A stretch of DNA of 64,000 bases, taken from the NCBI GenBank assembly GCA_015478895.1, contig JADMKK010000041.1:186001-250000 (forward strand). Direction: 5' to 3'. This stretch comes from Comamonas sp. (GTDB lineage: Bacteria; Pseudomonadota; Gammaproteobacteria; Burkholderiales; Burkholderiaceae_C). Position 1 is the stretch's first letter. The number at the start of each line of letters is the position of its first letter. Both the position numbers and the translations under genes were made by a program. Shown here in pieces: positions 43,246 through 51,354 of this stretch. A model generated the notes under the pieces. That model was not told the DNA's origin, searched no databases, and was given only the letters and a program-made list of their open reading frames with translations.

Positions 43246-44412
43246 TTAGAACGAGCGCGGCAGGCCCAGAATGTGCTCGGCCACGTAGGAGTAGATCAGG
43301 TTGGTCGAAATCGGGGCCACCTGGTACAGACGGGTTTCGCGGAACTTGCGCTCTACGTCGTATTCGCAGGCAAAGCCAAAGCCGCCGTGGAACTGCAGGC
43401 AGGCGTTGGCTGCTTCCCAGCTGGCCTTGGCTGCCAGGAACTTGGCCATGTTGGCCTGCGCGCCCATGGCTTCGTGCTTGTCGTACAGCTCGCAGGCTTT
43501 CCAGCGCATCAGGTTGGCGGCTTCCAGCTCGATGAAGGTGTCGGCAATCGGGAACTGCACGCCCTGGTTCTGGCCAATCGGACGGCCAAACACCACGCGG
43601 TCCTTGACGTACTTGGTCACGCGGTCCATGAACCAGTAGCCGTCGCCAATGCACTCGGCGGCGATCAGTGTGCGCTCGGCGTTCAGGCCGTCCAGGATGT
43701 ATTTGAAGCCCTTGCCTTCTTCGCCGATCAGGTTTTCTTCCGGGATTTCGAGGTTTTCAAAGAACAGCTCGTTGGTCTCGTGGTTGACCATGTTCGGGAT
43801 GGGGCGCACGGTCATGCCGGTCTTTTCGGCCTCGCGCAGATCGACCATGAAGATCGACATGCCTTCGCTCTTCTTGGTCACCTCGGCCAGCGGCGTGGTG
43901 CGCGCCAGCAAGATCATGAAGTCGCTGTGCTGGATGCGGCTGATCCACACCTTCTGGCCGTTGATGACGTACTTGTCACCCTTTTTCACGGCGGTGGTCT
44001 TGATCTTGGTGGTATCGGTGCCGGTGGTCGGCTCGGTCACCCCCATGGACTGCAGACGCCATTCGCCGGTGGCAATCTTGGGCAGGTACCTTTGCTTTTG
44101 CTCGGCAGAGCCGTGGCGCAGCAGCGTGCCCATGTTGTACATCTGGCCGTGGCAAGCGCCAGAGTTGCCGCCGCAGCGGTTGATTTCTTCCATGATGACC
44201 GAGGCCTCGGTCAGGCCCAGGCCCGAGCCGCCGTATTCCTGCGGAATCAGCGCCGCCATCCAGCCCGCTTCGGTCAGCGCGTTGACAAACTTTTCGGGGT
44301 AGGCGCGCTCTTCGTCCACCTTGCGAAAGTACTCGTCCGGGAAGGCAGCACACAGGTCGCGGATCGCGTCGCGGATTTCGTGGTGGTTGTTCGATTGGGT
44401 CAGTTCGATCAT
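43246..44412 (-). CDS. Acyl-CoA dehydrogenase with relocated catalytic glutamate
   Basis: A 388-residue FAD enzyme. MGVTEPTTGTDTTKIKT (about 123-139) and VWISRIQHSDF (about 155-165) are the FAD and substrate signatures; FHGGFGFA lies near 340. The usual catalytic Glu motif YEGT is replaced by YQVAPISTN near 368. Instead Glu246 in GLNAER occupies the position used by isovaleryl- and long-chain acyl-CoA dehydrogenases. It would introduce a 2,3-double bond into an acyl-CoA. It is 92 bases downstream of the MaoC-type hydratase gene, with a repeat copy in the gap. Confidence 0.93.
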   Translation of the reverse strand: MIELTQSNNHHEIRDAIRDLCAAFPDEYFRKVDEERAYPEKFVNALTEAGWMAALIPQEYGGSGLGLTEASVIMEEINRCGGNSGACHGQMYNMGTLLRHGSAEQKQRYLPKIATGEWRLQSMGVTEPTTGTDTTKIKTTAVKKGDKYVINGQKVWISRIQHSDFMILLARTTPLAEVTKKSEGMSIFMVDLREAEKTGMTVRPIPNMVNHETNELFFENLEIPEENLIGEEGKGFKYILDGLNAERTLIAAECIGDGYWFMDRVTKYVKDRVVFGRPIGQNQGVQFPIADTFIELEAANLMRWKACELYDKHEAMGAQANMAKFLAAKASWEAANACLQFHGGFGFACEYDVERKFRETRLYQVAPISTNLIYSYVAEHILGLPRSF

Positions 44413-44435
44413 GGTGTTCTCGATGTTCTAGGTGT

Positions 44436-44484
44436 TTTTGGCTGCTAGCCCAATGAAATCAAGGGCTGATAGCTATCGTTAATG
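44436..44484 (-). repeat. Dispersed intergenic repeat, reverse copy
   Basis: GCTGCTAGCCC, ten bases, AAGGGCTGATAGCTATCG. On the minus strand it reads GATAGCTATCAGCCCTT...GGGCTAGCAGC. It interrupts an apparent operon between the hydratase and dehydrogenase genes. Confidence 0.75.
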
Positions 44485-44504
44485 GAGTAATAAGTGCCGG
44501 GCAT

Positions 44505-45395
44505 TCAGCCCAAGGTGGCGGTGGCTTGCATGGTCAGCCAGCCTTCGTGGTCTTCGCCCCAGAGCTCGACGGTCTTGCCGTCGTCCAGCAATTTGCCGTG
44601 CACGGTGAAGGGGTGCAGGTCCAGCGTGGGGCGCACGGCGCGGAACTGGTAATTCAGCACCTGCGCTTCGGGCAGGTTGCGGCGCAGCAAATCCATCAGC
44701 AGCGTGGCAATCAGCGGGCCGTGCACCACCAGGCCGGCGTAGCCTTCTTCCTGCGTCGCGTAAGGGCGGTCGTAGTGAATGCGGTGGCCGTTGAAGGTGA
44801 GTGCGGAGTAGCGAAACAGCAGCACGGGGTCGGGTGTGATGCTGCGGCGCCAGTCGCACTGGCCTTGCAGGGGTGGGGTTGTGGGCGCAGGCGCGGCGGC
44901 ACCGGGTGCCACCGCGGCGCGGTACACGATGTCCTGCAACTCGGTCAGCGCCAGCCCTTGGGCATTCGCATAGGCGTGGCTGACTTGCACAAACACCAGC
45001 TCGCCCGAGCGGCCAGCCTTGTGGTTGACCGAGCGGATGGTGGAGGTGCGCTCCAGCGTGTCGCCCAGCAGCAGCGGGTTGCGCGGCGCCCAGGTCAGCT
45101 GGCTGCCCGCCCACATGCGCCGGGGCAGGGGAATGGGCGGCATAAAGCCACCGCGTTGCGGGTGACCATCGGCGCCAATCTGGCTGTGCTGGGCGTGCGG
45201 CAAAAAGTACAGCCAGTGCCACAGCGCGGGCAGCACATCGCCGTATTGGGCCAGCGCATCGGCACGGTCCAGCGATGCCGACAAGGCATTCACCGGCGCC
45301 AGCGTCAGCGCGTCTTGGGTGGTTTCAGTCTTGCCATTCCATGCCTGAAGGTGGGCAAGGGTGGCGGAATCGATGGAGGCAGCACTTTGCGTCAT
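44505..45395 (-). CDS. MaoC/FAS1-like acyl-CoA hydratase (mesaconyl-C4-CoA hydratase-like)
   Basis: A 296-residue double-hotdog protein. The N-terminal hotdog has GGFMPPIPLPRRMWAGS (about 81-97); the C-terminal one contains RYSALTFNGHRIHYDRPYA (about 198-216) with the hydratase-2 type Asp/His region and GYAGLVVHGPLIATLL. Related proteins hydrate mesaconyl-CoA or itaconyl-CoA-type substrates. It is the first gene of the minus-strand set and diverges from the SDR gene with a 193-base gap likely to hold both promoters. Together with the CitE-like lyase it could take a C5 unsaturated dicarboxyl-CoA to acetyl-CoA and pyruvate; this is inference. Confidence 0.88.
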   Translation of the reverse strand: MTQSAASIDSATLAHLQAWNGKTETTQDALTLAPVNALSASLDRADALAQYGDVLPALWHWLYFLPHAQHSQIGADGHPQRGGFMPPIPLPRRMWAGSQLTWAPRNPLLLGDTLERTSTIRSVNHKAGRSGELVFVQVSHAYANAQGLALTELQDIVYRAAVAPGAAAPAPTTPPLQGQCDWRRSITPDPVLLFRYSALTFNGHRIHYDRPYATQEEGYAGLVVHGPLIATLLMDLLRRNLPEAQVLNYQFRAVRPTLDLHPFTVHGKLLDDGKTVELWGEDHEGWLTMQATATLG

Positions 45396-45588
45396 AGGGC
45401 TGCATCCTCGGTGGCGCAGCGCAAGGGCGCAATCCGCGATTGTGGAAGCATGTCTTTCGCGCAGCCGAAGTCACTTTCAAAAATCCCAAGCTGCTTTCAT
45501 GCCGTGAAACACGCCCCTTCGGATTGGCGAATGGCGCTGAACGGCGTTTGCCTGCATTCTTGAGCGCATCTGATACAGGGAGACAAGA

Positions 45589-46506
45589 ATGAGCCAATCT
45601 ATGGTCCAAGACAAAGTGGTGGTCGTGACAGGCGCGGGCGGCGGTATTGGCCGTGATCTTGCGCTGGCCATGGCCGCTGAGGGTGCCAAGGTGGTGGTCA
45701 ACGATATTGGCACCTCTGCCACTGGCGAAGGTCTGGACGCTGGCCCTGCACAGCGCGTGGTGGAAGAGATCAAGGCCGCTGGCGGCCAGGCCGTGGCCAA
45801 CACGGACAGCGTTTCGCAGGCCAGCGGTGCCAACAACATCATTCAATGCGCGGTCGATACCTTTGGCCGCATTGATGGCGTAGTGAACAACGCCGGTATC
45901 TTGCGCGACCGGTTCTTTCACAAAATGAGCACCGATGAGTGGGATGCCGTCATTCAAGTGCACCTGTACGGCAGCTATTACATGAGCCGCGCCGCGGCCA
46001 GCCACTTTAAAGAACAAAGCAGTGGTGCGCTGGTGCACATGACTTCGACCTCCGGCCTGATCGGCAATCTGGGCCAGGCCAACTACAGCGCCGCCAAGAT
46101 GGGCCTGGTGGCCCTGTCCAAGAGCATTGCGCTGGACATGGAGAAGTTCAACGTGCGCTCCAACTGCATCGCGCCGTTTGCCTGGAGCCGCATGGTCAGC
46201 TCCATCCCCACCGACACGCCTGAGCAGCAAGCGCGTGTGGCCAAGATCCAGCAAATGACGCCCAACAAGATTGCCCCGTTGGCGGTCTACCTGCTGAGCG
46301 ATCAAGCCAAAGACGTGAATGCGCAAGTCTTTACCGTACGCAACAACGAAATCTTCCTGATGAGCCAGCCGCGTCCTGTGCGTTCGGTCCACCGTAGCGA
46401 AGGCTGGACACCGCAGTTCATCGCCGAGCACGGCATGCCTGCGCTCAAATCCTCGTTTGTGCCGATGGAACGCTCGGGCGACGTGTTCTCCTGGGATCCG
46501 ACCTGA
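45589..46506 (+). CDS. Short-chain dehydrogenase, (3R)-hydroxyacyl-CoA dehydrogenase (MFE-2 type)
   Basis: A 305-residue SDR. The NAD motif VTGAGGGIGRDLALAMA (about 13-29), VVVNDIG (about 35-41), NNAGI (about 99-103) and the YSAAKMG Tyr-Lys pair (about 165-171) are intact. The VVNDIG text and C-terminal extension match the dehydrogenase domain of peroxisomal multifunctional enzyme 2. It would oxidise (3R)-hydroxyacyl-CoA to 3-ketoacyl-CoA. Its downstream neighbour, 18 bases on, is a hydratase-2 protein, the same order as the domains of MFE-2. The start is preceded by AGGGAGACAAG. Confidence 0.92.
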   Translation: MSQSMVQDKVVVVTGAGGGIGRDLALAMAAEGAKVVVNDIGTSATGEGLDAGPAQRVVEEIKAAGGQAVANTDSVSQASGANNIIQCAVDTFGRIDGVVNNAGILRDRFFHKMSTDEWDAVIQVHLYGSYYMSRAAASHFKEQSSGALVHMTSTSGLIGNLGQANYSAAKMGLVALSKSIALDMEKFNVRSNCIAPFAWSRMVSSIPTDTPEQQARVAKIQQMTPNKIAPLAVYLLSDQAKDVNAQVFTVRNNEIFLMSQPRPVRSVHRSEGWTPQFIAEHGMPALKSSFVPMERSGDVFSWDPT

Positions 46507-46524
46507 ACGTGGCCGGGGCTGGTT

Positions 46525-47418
46525 ATGGCGATTGATTACCAACACCTCAAGCAGCGCCCGTTTGCGCCTGTGCAGCAAGACTACACGAAGCGCGATACGC
46601 AGCTGTACGCACTGAGTCTGGGTCTGGGCAATGACCCGCTGGATGCCTCTGCGCTGCCCTTTGTGTACGAAGGCGCTGCAGGCGGCCTGCAGGCACTGCC
46701 CACCATGCCTGTGGTGCTGGGCTATCCCGGTTTCTGGGCCAAAGAGGTCGATACCGGCATTGACTGGGTCAAGCTCTTGCATGGTGAGCAGCGCATGCGT
46801 ATCCACCAACCACTGCCTGCACAGGCGCAGGTGGTGGGGCACAACCGTGTCACGCACATCACGGACAAGGGCGAGGGCAAGGGCGCCATCATGGTGATCG
46901 AGCGCCAGCTCTCGACCACCGATGGCACTTTGCTGGCCACGGTGCAGCAGGTTACGTTTTGCCGTGGAGATGGAGGCTACAGCCAATTGCAGGGCGGGCA
47001 GCCCAGTGATGCGCCGTTGCCCGCATTGCAGGCCGTGCCCGATGACCGCGCACCGGATTTCACCGATGTTCAGGCCATTCGCCCCGAAGCTGCGCTGCTC
47101 TACCGGCTGATGGGCGACACCAATCCCCTGCACGCCGACCCCGCCGTGGCGCAGGCTGCAGGTTTTGAGCGCCCCATCCTGCATGGGCTGGCCAGTTACG
47201 GCCTGGTGGCCAATGCTTTGCTGCGCCAGTGCGCACAGCGCAATGCATCGCGCCTGAAGGCGCTGGACATTCGCTTTGCGGCGCCGGTCTACCCCGGTGA
47301 AACCTTGGTCACAGAAATCTGGCAAGTGCCGGGCCAGCCTCAACAGTTCCAGATGCGCGCCAAAGTGGCCGAGCGTGACAAAGTCGTGCTCAGCCACGGC
47401 TGGGCCGAACTGACGTGA
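46525..47418 (+). CDS. MaoC-family (R)-specific enoyl-CoA hydratase 2
   Basis: A 297-residue protein with two hotdog folds. The active-site motif YRLMGDTNPLHADPAVAQAAGF (residues about 193-214) contains the catalytic Asp and His of hydratase 2, followed by PILHGLASYG. N-terminal text (YALSLGLGNDPLD) matches the first hotdog of MFE-2. It hydrates trans-2-enoyl-CoA to (3R)-hydroxyacyl-CoA, feeding the SDR encoded just upstream. The stop codon almost touches the next gene (14 bases). No separate regulator adjoins. Confidence 0.93.
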   Translation: MAIDYQHLKQRPFAPVQQDYTKRDTQLYALSLGLGNDPLDASALPFVYEGAAGGLQALPTMPVVLGYPGFWAKEVDTGIDWVKLLHGEQRMRIHQPLPAQAQVVGHNRVTHITDKGEGKGAIMVIERQLSTTDGTLLATVQQVTFCRGDGGYSQLQGGQPSDAPLPALQAVPDDRAPDFTDVQAIRPEAALLYRLMGDTNPLHADPAVAQAAGFERPILHGLASYGLVANALLRQCAQRNASRLKALDIRFAAPVYPGETLVTEIWQVPGQPQQFQMRAKVAERDKVVLSHGWAELT

Positions 47419-47432
47419 CCCAAGGTGCTGGA

Positions 47433-48740
47433 ATGACATTGCAAAGCCTTGATTCGCTGCAGATTGCCCAGGCACTGCAAGCACTGGTGCGACCGGGCGA
47501 TACCTTCTGGTGGGGACAAGCCACGGCAGAGCCTCTGACGCTGACGCAGGCGCTGACCGCGCACCGCCACGCCATTGCGCAAGGTGGCCGACTGCGTGTG
47601 TTTGTCGGCATCGGCCTGGCCGACACCTTGCAGCCTGAGCAGGCGGATGTGCTGGATTTCTTTGGCTATGCCGCCAGTGGCCCGCACCGCGCCTTGGCCA
47701 AGGCTGGGGTGCTAGATATCGTGCCCTGCCACTATTCGCATCTGCCGCAGCTGATTGCCCAAGGCAGTCTGCCCGCAGATGTGGTGCTGGTGCAGGTCTC
47801 GCCGCCCGATGCGCAAGGACGCTACAGCCTGGGGCTGGTGCACGAATACCTCACTGCAGCGCTGGAGAAAGCGCGGGTGGTGGTGGCCGAAGTGAATCCG
47901 GATATTCCTTGGACACACGGCAGCGTGTACCTGACCGAGGCAGACATGGCGCTGTGCGTGGCAGCGACCGTTGCGCCTGCAGTGCTGGCGCGCAGCGAGC
48001 CGGGCCCTGCCGAGCAAGCCATTGCCCAGCATATTGCAGCACGCATTGAAGACGGCAGTTGCCTGCAAGTGGGCATTGGCAATCTGCCAGAAGCCGTATT
48101 GGCAGCACTGCACCAGCACCGCGACCTGGGTCTGCACAGCGGTGCGATTGGCGATGGCATGGCCGCTTTGGCGCAAGCCGGTGTGCTGACCAATGCCCGC
48201 AAGACCACGGACACTGGCGTCGGCATTGCTGGCATCTTGATGGGTAGTCAGGCACTGCGCAGCTGGGCGCACCAGAACCCGCAATTGCAACTGCGCCCAA
48301 CGAGCTACACCCATGACGCGCAGGTGCTGTCCAGCATCGACAAACTGGTGGCCATCAACTCCGCCATTGAGGTGGACCTGACGGGCCAGATCAATGCCGA
48401 AGTCGCTGGCGGTGTGTACCTGGGTGCCGTCGGTGGTGCCATAGACTTTTTGCGTGGCGCAGCGCGCAGCCGCGGTGGCTTGCCCATCGTGGCGCTGCCT
48501 GCCAGCGTCAAAGGCAAGTCACGCATCGTGGCGCAACTGTCCGGCCCGGTCAGTACGCCGCGTGCCGATGCGGGGCTGATCGTGACCCAGTATGGTGTGG
48601 CCGATTTGCGGGGGCAGACGTTGTCGCAACGCGTGCACCGCATGCTCGATATTGCACCCCCCGAACACCGTGAGGCACTGGAGCAGCAGGCACACAGCTT
48701 GCTGCGTCAACAAGGTGCCGTATTTGTGGCGCAAGGCTAA
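47433..48740 (+). CDS. Acetyl-CoA hydrolase/transferase family CoA transferase
   Basis: A 435-residue protein of the Cat1/AbfT-type CoA transferases. HSGAIGDGMAALAQAGVLTN (about 233-252) and AINSAIEVDLTGQINAE (about 306-322) are family blocks; a Glu in the latter is the likely covalent CoA carrier. GGAIDFLRGA follows. It exchanges CoA between acyl groups and acetate or another acid. ATG at 47433 with AAGGTG seven bases earlier is preferred to the GTG at 47415, which lies across the previous stop codon. It is in the plus-strand set between hydratase and thiolase. Confidence 0.9.
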   Translation: MTLQSLDSLQIAQALQALVRPGDTFWWGQATAEPLTLTQALTAHRHAIAQGGRLRVFVGIGLADTLQPEQADVLDFFGYAASGPHRALAKAGVLDIVPCHYSHLPQLIAQGSLPADVVLVQVSPPDAQGRYSLGLVHEYLTAALEKARVVVAEVNPDIPWTHGSVYLTEADMALCVAATVAPAVLARSEPGPAEQAIAQHIAARIEDGSCLQVGIGNLPEAVLAALHQHRDLGLHSGAIGDGMAALAQAGVLTNARKTTDTGVGIAGILMGSQALRSWAHQNPQLQLRPTSYTHDAQVLSSIDKLVAINSAIEVDLTGQINAEVAGGVYLGAVGGAIDFLRGAARSRGGLPIVALPASVKGKSRIVAQLSGPVSTPRADAGLIVTQYGVADLRGQTLSQRVHRMLDIAPPEHREALEQQAHSLLRQQGAVFVAQG

Positions 48741-48779
48741 AGCCCAGCCACTTCAGAACAAAGAACCAGGAGATTCGAC

Positions 48780-49988
48780 ATGCGTCGTGCTTTTATCGTG
48801 AACCCGCTTCGGACACCCGTGGGTGCTTTTGGTGGCGGCCTGCGTCCGGTGCCTGTAGAGGAATTGGCCGCAGTGTCGGTGCGTGCGGTGGTTGAAAGAA
48901 GCGGTATCGATCCGTCGCGCATCGACGATGTGGTGTTTGCCCAGTCGTACGCCAACAGCGAAACCCCTTGCGTGGGCCGCTGGGCTGCATTGCAGGCAGG
49001 TTTGCCGATCGAAGTGCCCGGCATGCAGCTGGATCGACGCTGCGGCGGTGGCCTGCAAGCCGTGGTGACGGCGGCCATGATGGTGCAAAGCGGCGCTGCC
49101 GACGTGGTGCTGGCGGGTGGTGTCGAGAGCATGAGCAATATCGAGTACTACACCAACGACATGCGCTGGGGTGCACGCGCTGGCAATGTGCGCATGTATG
49201 ACCGCCTGGATCGGGGCCGCGAGCGTTCGCAGCCCGAGTCGCGCTTTGGCAAGATTTCCGGAATGATCGAAACTGCCGAGAACCTGGCGCGTGACTACAA
49301 CATCACCCGCGATCAAGCCGATGCTTTTGCCCTGCGCAGCCAGCAAAAGGCGGCGGCTGCATGGGCGTCAGGGCGCTTTGCCGATGAAGTCGTGCCGGTC
49401 AGCGTGCCCCAGCGCAAGGGCGAGCCACTGATCGTCAGCCGTGACGAAGGCTTCCGTCCTGAAACCTCGCTGGAAGGCTTGGCCAAGTTGCGCGCACTGA
49501 TGCCCGGGGGCACGGTCACCGCAGGCAACGCCAGCCAGCAAAACGATGCATCGGCCGCCTGTTTGGTGGTGTCGGAAGAGCAGCTCAACGCGTTGGGACT
49601 GACGCCCATGGCCTCGCTGGTGGGCTGGGCGGCGGCAGGCTGCCAGCCTTCGCACATGGGCATAGGCCCGGTGCCCGCTGTCAAGAAGCTGCTGGCACGC
49701 CTGAACCTGAAGCTCGATCAGATGGATCTGGTCGAATTGAACGAAGCCTTTGCCTGCCAGGTTCTGGCCGTGCTCAAAGGTTGGGAATGGACCGACCCTG
49801 AAACGCTGGAGCAAAAGCTCAATGTCAATGGCTCTGGCATTTCGCTGGGTCACCCCGTGGGCGCAACTGGCGTGCGCATTTTGACCACCTTGCTGCACGA
49901 GATGCACAAGCGCAAGGCGCGTTATGGACTGGAAACCATGTGCATTGGCGGCGGCCAAGGCATTGCGGCGGTATTTGAACGCCATTAA
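48780..49988 (+). CDS. Thiolase (acetyl-CoA C-acyltransferase)
   Basis: A 402-residue thiolase with nucleophile Cys88 (LDRRCGGG), His358 (SLGHPVGATG) and Cys388 (CIGGGQG). The CGGG variant in place of CGSG is common in degradative thiolases. It would release acetyl-CoA from the 3-ketoacyl-CoA made by the SDR upstream. The start is preceded by CAGGAGATTCGAC. It follows the CoA transferase gene by 39 bases, consistent with one transcript. Confidence 0.94.
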   Translation: MRRAFIVNPLRTPVGAFGGGLRPVPVEELAAVSVRAVVERSGIDPSRIDDVVFAQSYANSETPCVGRWAALQAGLPIEVPGMQLDRRCGGGLQAVVTAAMMVQSGAADVVLAGGVESMSNIEYYTNDMRWGARAGNVRMYDRLDRGRERSQPESRFGKISGMIETAENLARDYNITRDQADAFALRSQQKAAAAWASGRFADEVVPVSVPQRKGEPLIVSRDEGFRPETSLEGLAKLRALMPGGTVTAGNASQQNDASAACLVVSEEQLNALGLTPMASLVGWAAAGCQPSHMGIGPVPAVKKLLARLNLKLDQMDLVELNEAFACQVLAVLKGWEWTDPETLEQKLNVNGSGISLGHPVGATGVRILTTLLHEMHKRKARYGLETMCIGGGQGIAAVFERH

Positions 49989-50099
49989 TTCCGTATTGAC
50001 AACAGGAATGACCGCAGCACGCAGCACGGCACAGATCGTGAGCAGGCCAAGGGTGGGCCTGCACTGCAATTGAACCGAACCATTGAAAAGGAGACAAAT

Positions 50100-51077
50100 A
50101 TGACTATTTCTACACGTCGAAAATTGCTGCAAGCCAGCTTGGTAATGGCCGGCAGCATGGTGCTGTCTGCGCCTGTATTGGCCCAATCCCAGCCGGTGCG
50201 TTTGGTGGTGGGTTATGCCGCCGGCGGCCCGGCTGACCAAGCCGCACGTTTGTTTGCCACGGCCTTGGGCAAAGCCATGCATGCCAACGTGGTGGTGGAC
50301 AACAAGGGCGGTGCCAACGGCACTTTGGCAGCTTCCGAAGTGGTGCGTGCCAAGCCTGATGGCATGACCATCTGGTTTGCAGCCAGTGCCACGCCCACGG
50401 TGGCACCGCACCTGATGAAGCTGCCCTTTGACATGGCCAAGGATCTGACGCCGCTGGGCCCAGTAGCACGCTACTACAACATGCTGGTGGCCAACAACAA
50501 CCAGCCTTTCAACAATACCCAAGAGCTGGTGAACCATGCCAAGGCAAAGCCTGAGCAGATTTCTTATGGCTCGTCCGGCGTTGGCAGCTCTAACCATTTG
50601 GCTGCTGCCCTGTTCGCGCAAAAGGCGCAGATTCAGCTCAATCACATCCCTTACAAGGGCAACGCTCCTGCGATGACGGACGCCATGGGTGGCCAGTTGA
50701 GCATGATTTTTGACATCATCAGCACCGCCAGCAATTTCGTGGAAACCGGCAAACTCAAGGCCATCGCTGTGGGCTCGCCCAAGCGCAGCCCGCTGTTACC
50801 CAATGTGCCTACTTTCCGCGAGTCTGGCATTGAAGGTTTAAAGGACTATGAAGCCGGTGGCTGGTATGGCATCTACGCGCCCAAGGGTCTGACACCTGAG
50901 CTGAACCAGAAGCTGGTGGAAGCGGTCAAGCAGGCGGTCAACGATGCCGACTTGAAAAAGCGTTATGCCGAACTGGGCTATGACCAGTGGAACGGCACAC
51001 CCGCGGATCTGGCCGACACCGCAGCCAAGGACCGGGCGCAGTGGGGTGGCCTGCTGTCGGGTATGACCATTAACTAA
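50100..51077 (+). CDS. Tripartite tricarboxylate transporter (Bug family) substrate-binding protein
   Basis: A 325-residue Bug protein. A twin-arginine-like signal (STRRKLLQASLVMAG) ends near VLAQ; the mature start QPVRLVVGYAAGGPAD is the hallmark of the family, as is GNAPAMTDAMGGQLSMIFD (residues about 193-211). It binds a carboxylate or related solute in the periplasm. The TctA/TctB membrane partners are not nearby, as is usual for Burkholderiales, which have many orphan Bug proteins. Start at 50100 has AAAAGGAGACAAAT upstream. Association with the beta-oxidation-like set suggests it scouts for that pathway's substrate. Confidence 0.94.
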   Translation: MTISTRRKLLQASLVMAGSMVLSAPVLAQSQPVRLVVGYAAGGPADQAARLFATALGKAMHANVVVDNKGGANGTLAASEVVRAKPDGMTIWFAASATPTVAPHLMKLPFDMAKDLTPLGPVARYYNMLVANNNQPFNNTQELVNHAKAKPEQISYGSSGVGSSNHLAAALFAQKAQIQLNHIPYKGNAPAMTDAMGGQLSMIFDIISTASNFVETGKLKAIAVGSPKRSPLLPNVPTFRESGIEGLKDYEAGGWYGIYAPKGLTPELNQKLVEAVKQAVNDADLKKRYAELGYDQWNGTPADLADTAAKDRAQWGGLLSGMTIN

Positions 51078-51178
51078 TGGCTGGGCAGTGCGCTGGCAGC
51101 AGGCTCGGTGCGGTGGTTGTACTGAACCGATTGCTTCTGGCACTTGCACAAGACGCTCTTTGAGTTGTCTCTTTGGGG

Positions 51179-51212
51179 GCGTTCATGCTTTGGCGTGAAC
51201 GCTCTTTTTTTG
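51179..51212 (+). terminator. Terminator after the Bug-family gene
   Basis: GCGTTCATGC and GCGTGAACGC pair (one T-G wobble) round TTTG and are followed by a long T run. It separates the Bug gene from the acyl-CoA dehydrogenase gene. Confidence 0.88.
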
Positions 51213-51354
51213 TGGCCGCGCGCTGTCAAACCCTCCCTTTCAGATTCCCAAATTGCTGTGTGCCAGCCATGCAGGCATGCTCCACCGACATGTAGTTTGG
51301 GCGTATATCTTCTGCTGGGCGGAACCTGCGCCACGCCATTTGGAGAAACAAGAA

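Noticed and set aside
47415..47432. GTG start for the CoA transferase gene
   Set aside because: It straddles the stop codon of the previous gene and has no better ribosome-binding site than the ATG at 47433.
45325..47484. Open frame of 719 codons on the minus strand over the SDR and hydratase genes
   Set aside because: Antisense to two clear enzymes, no recognisable domains, composition typical of shadow frames.
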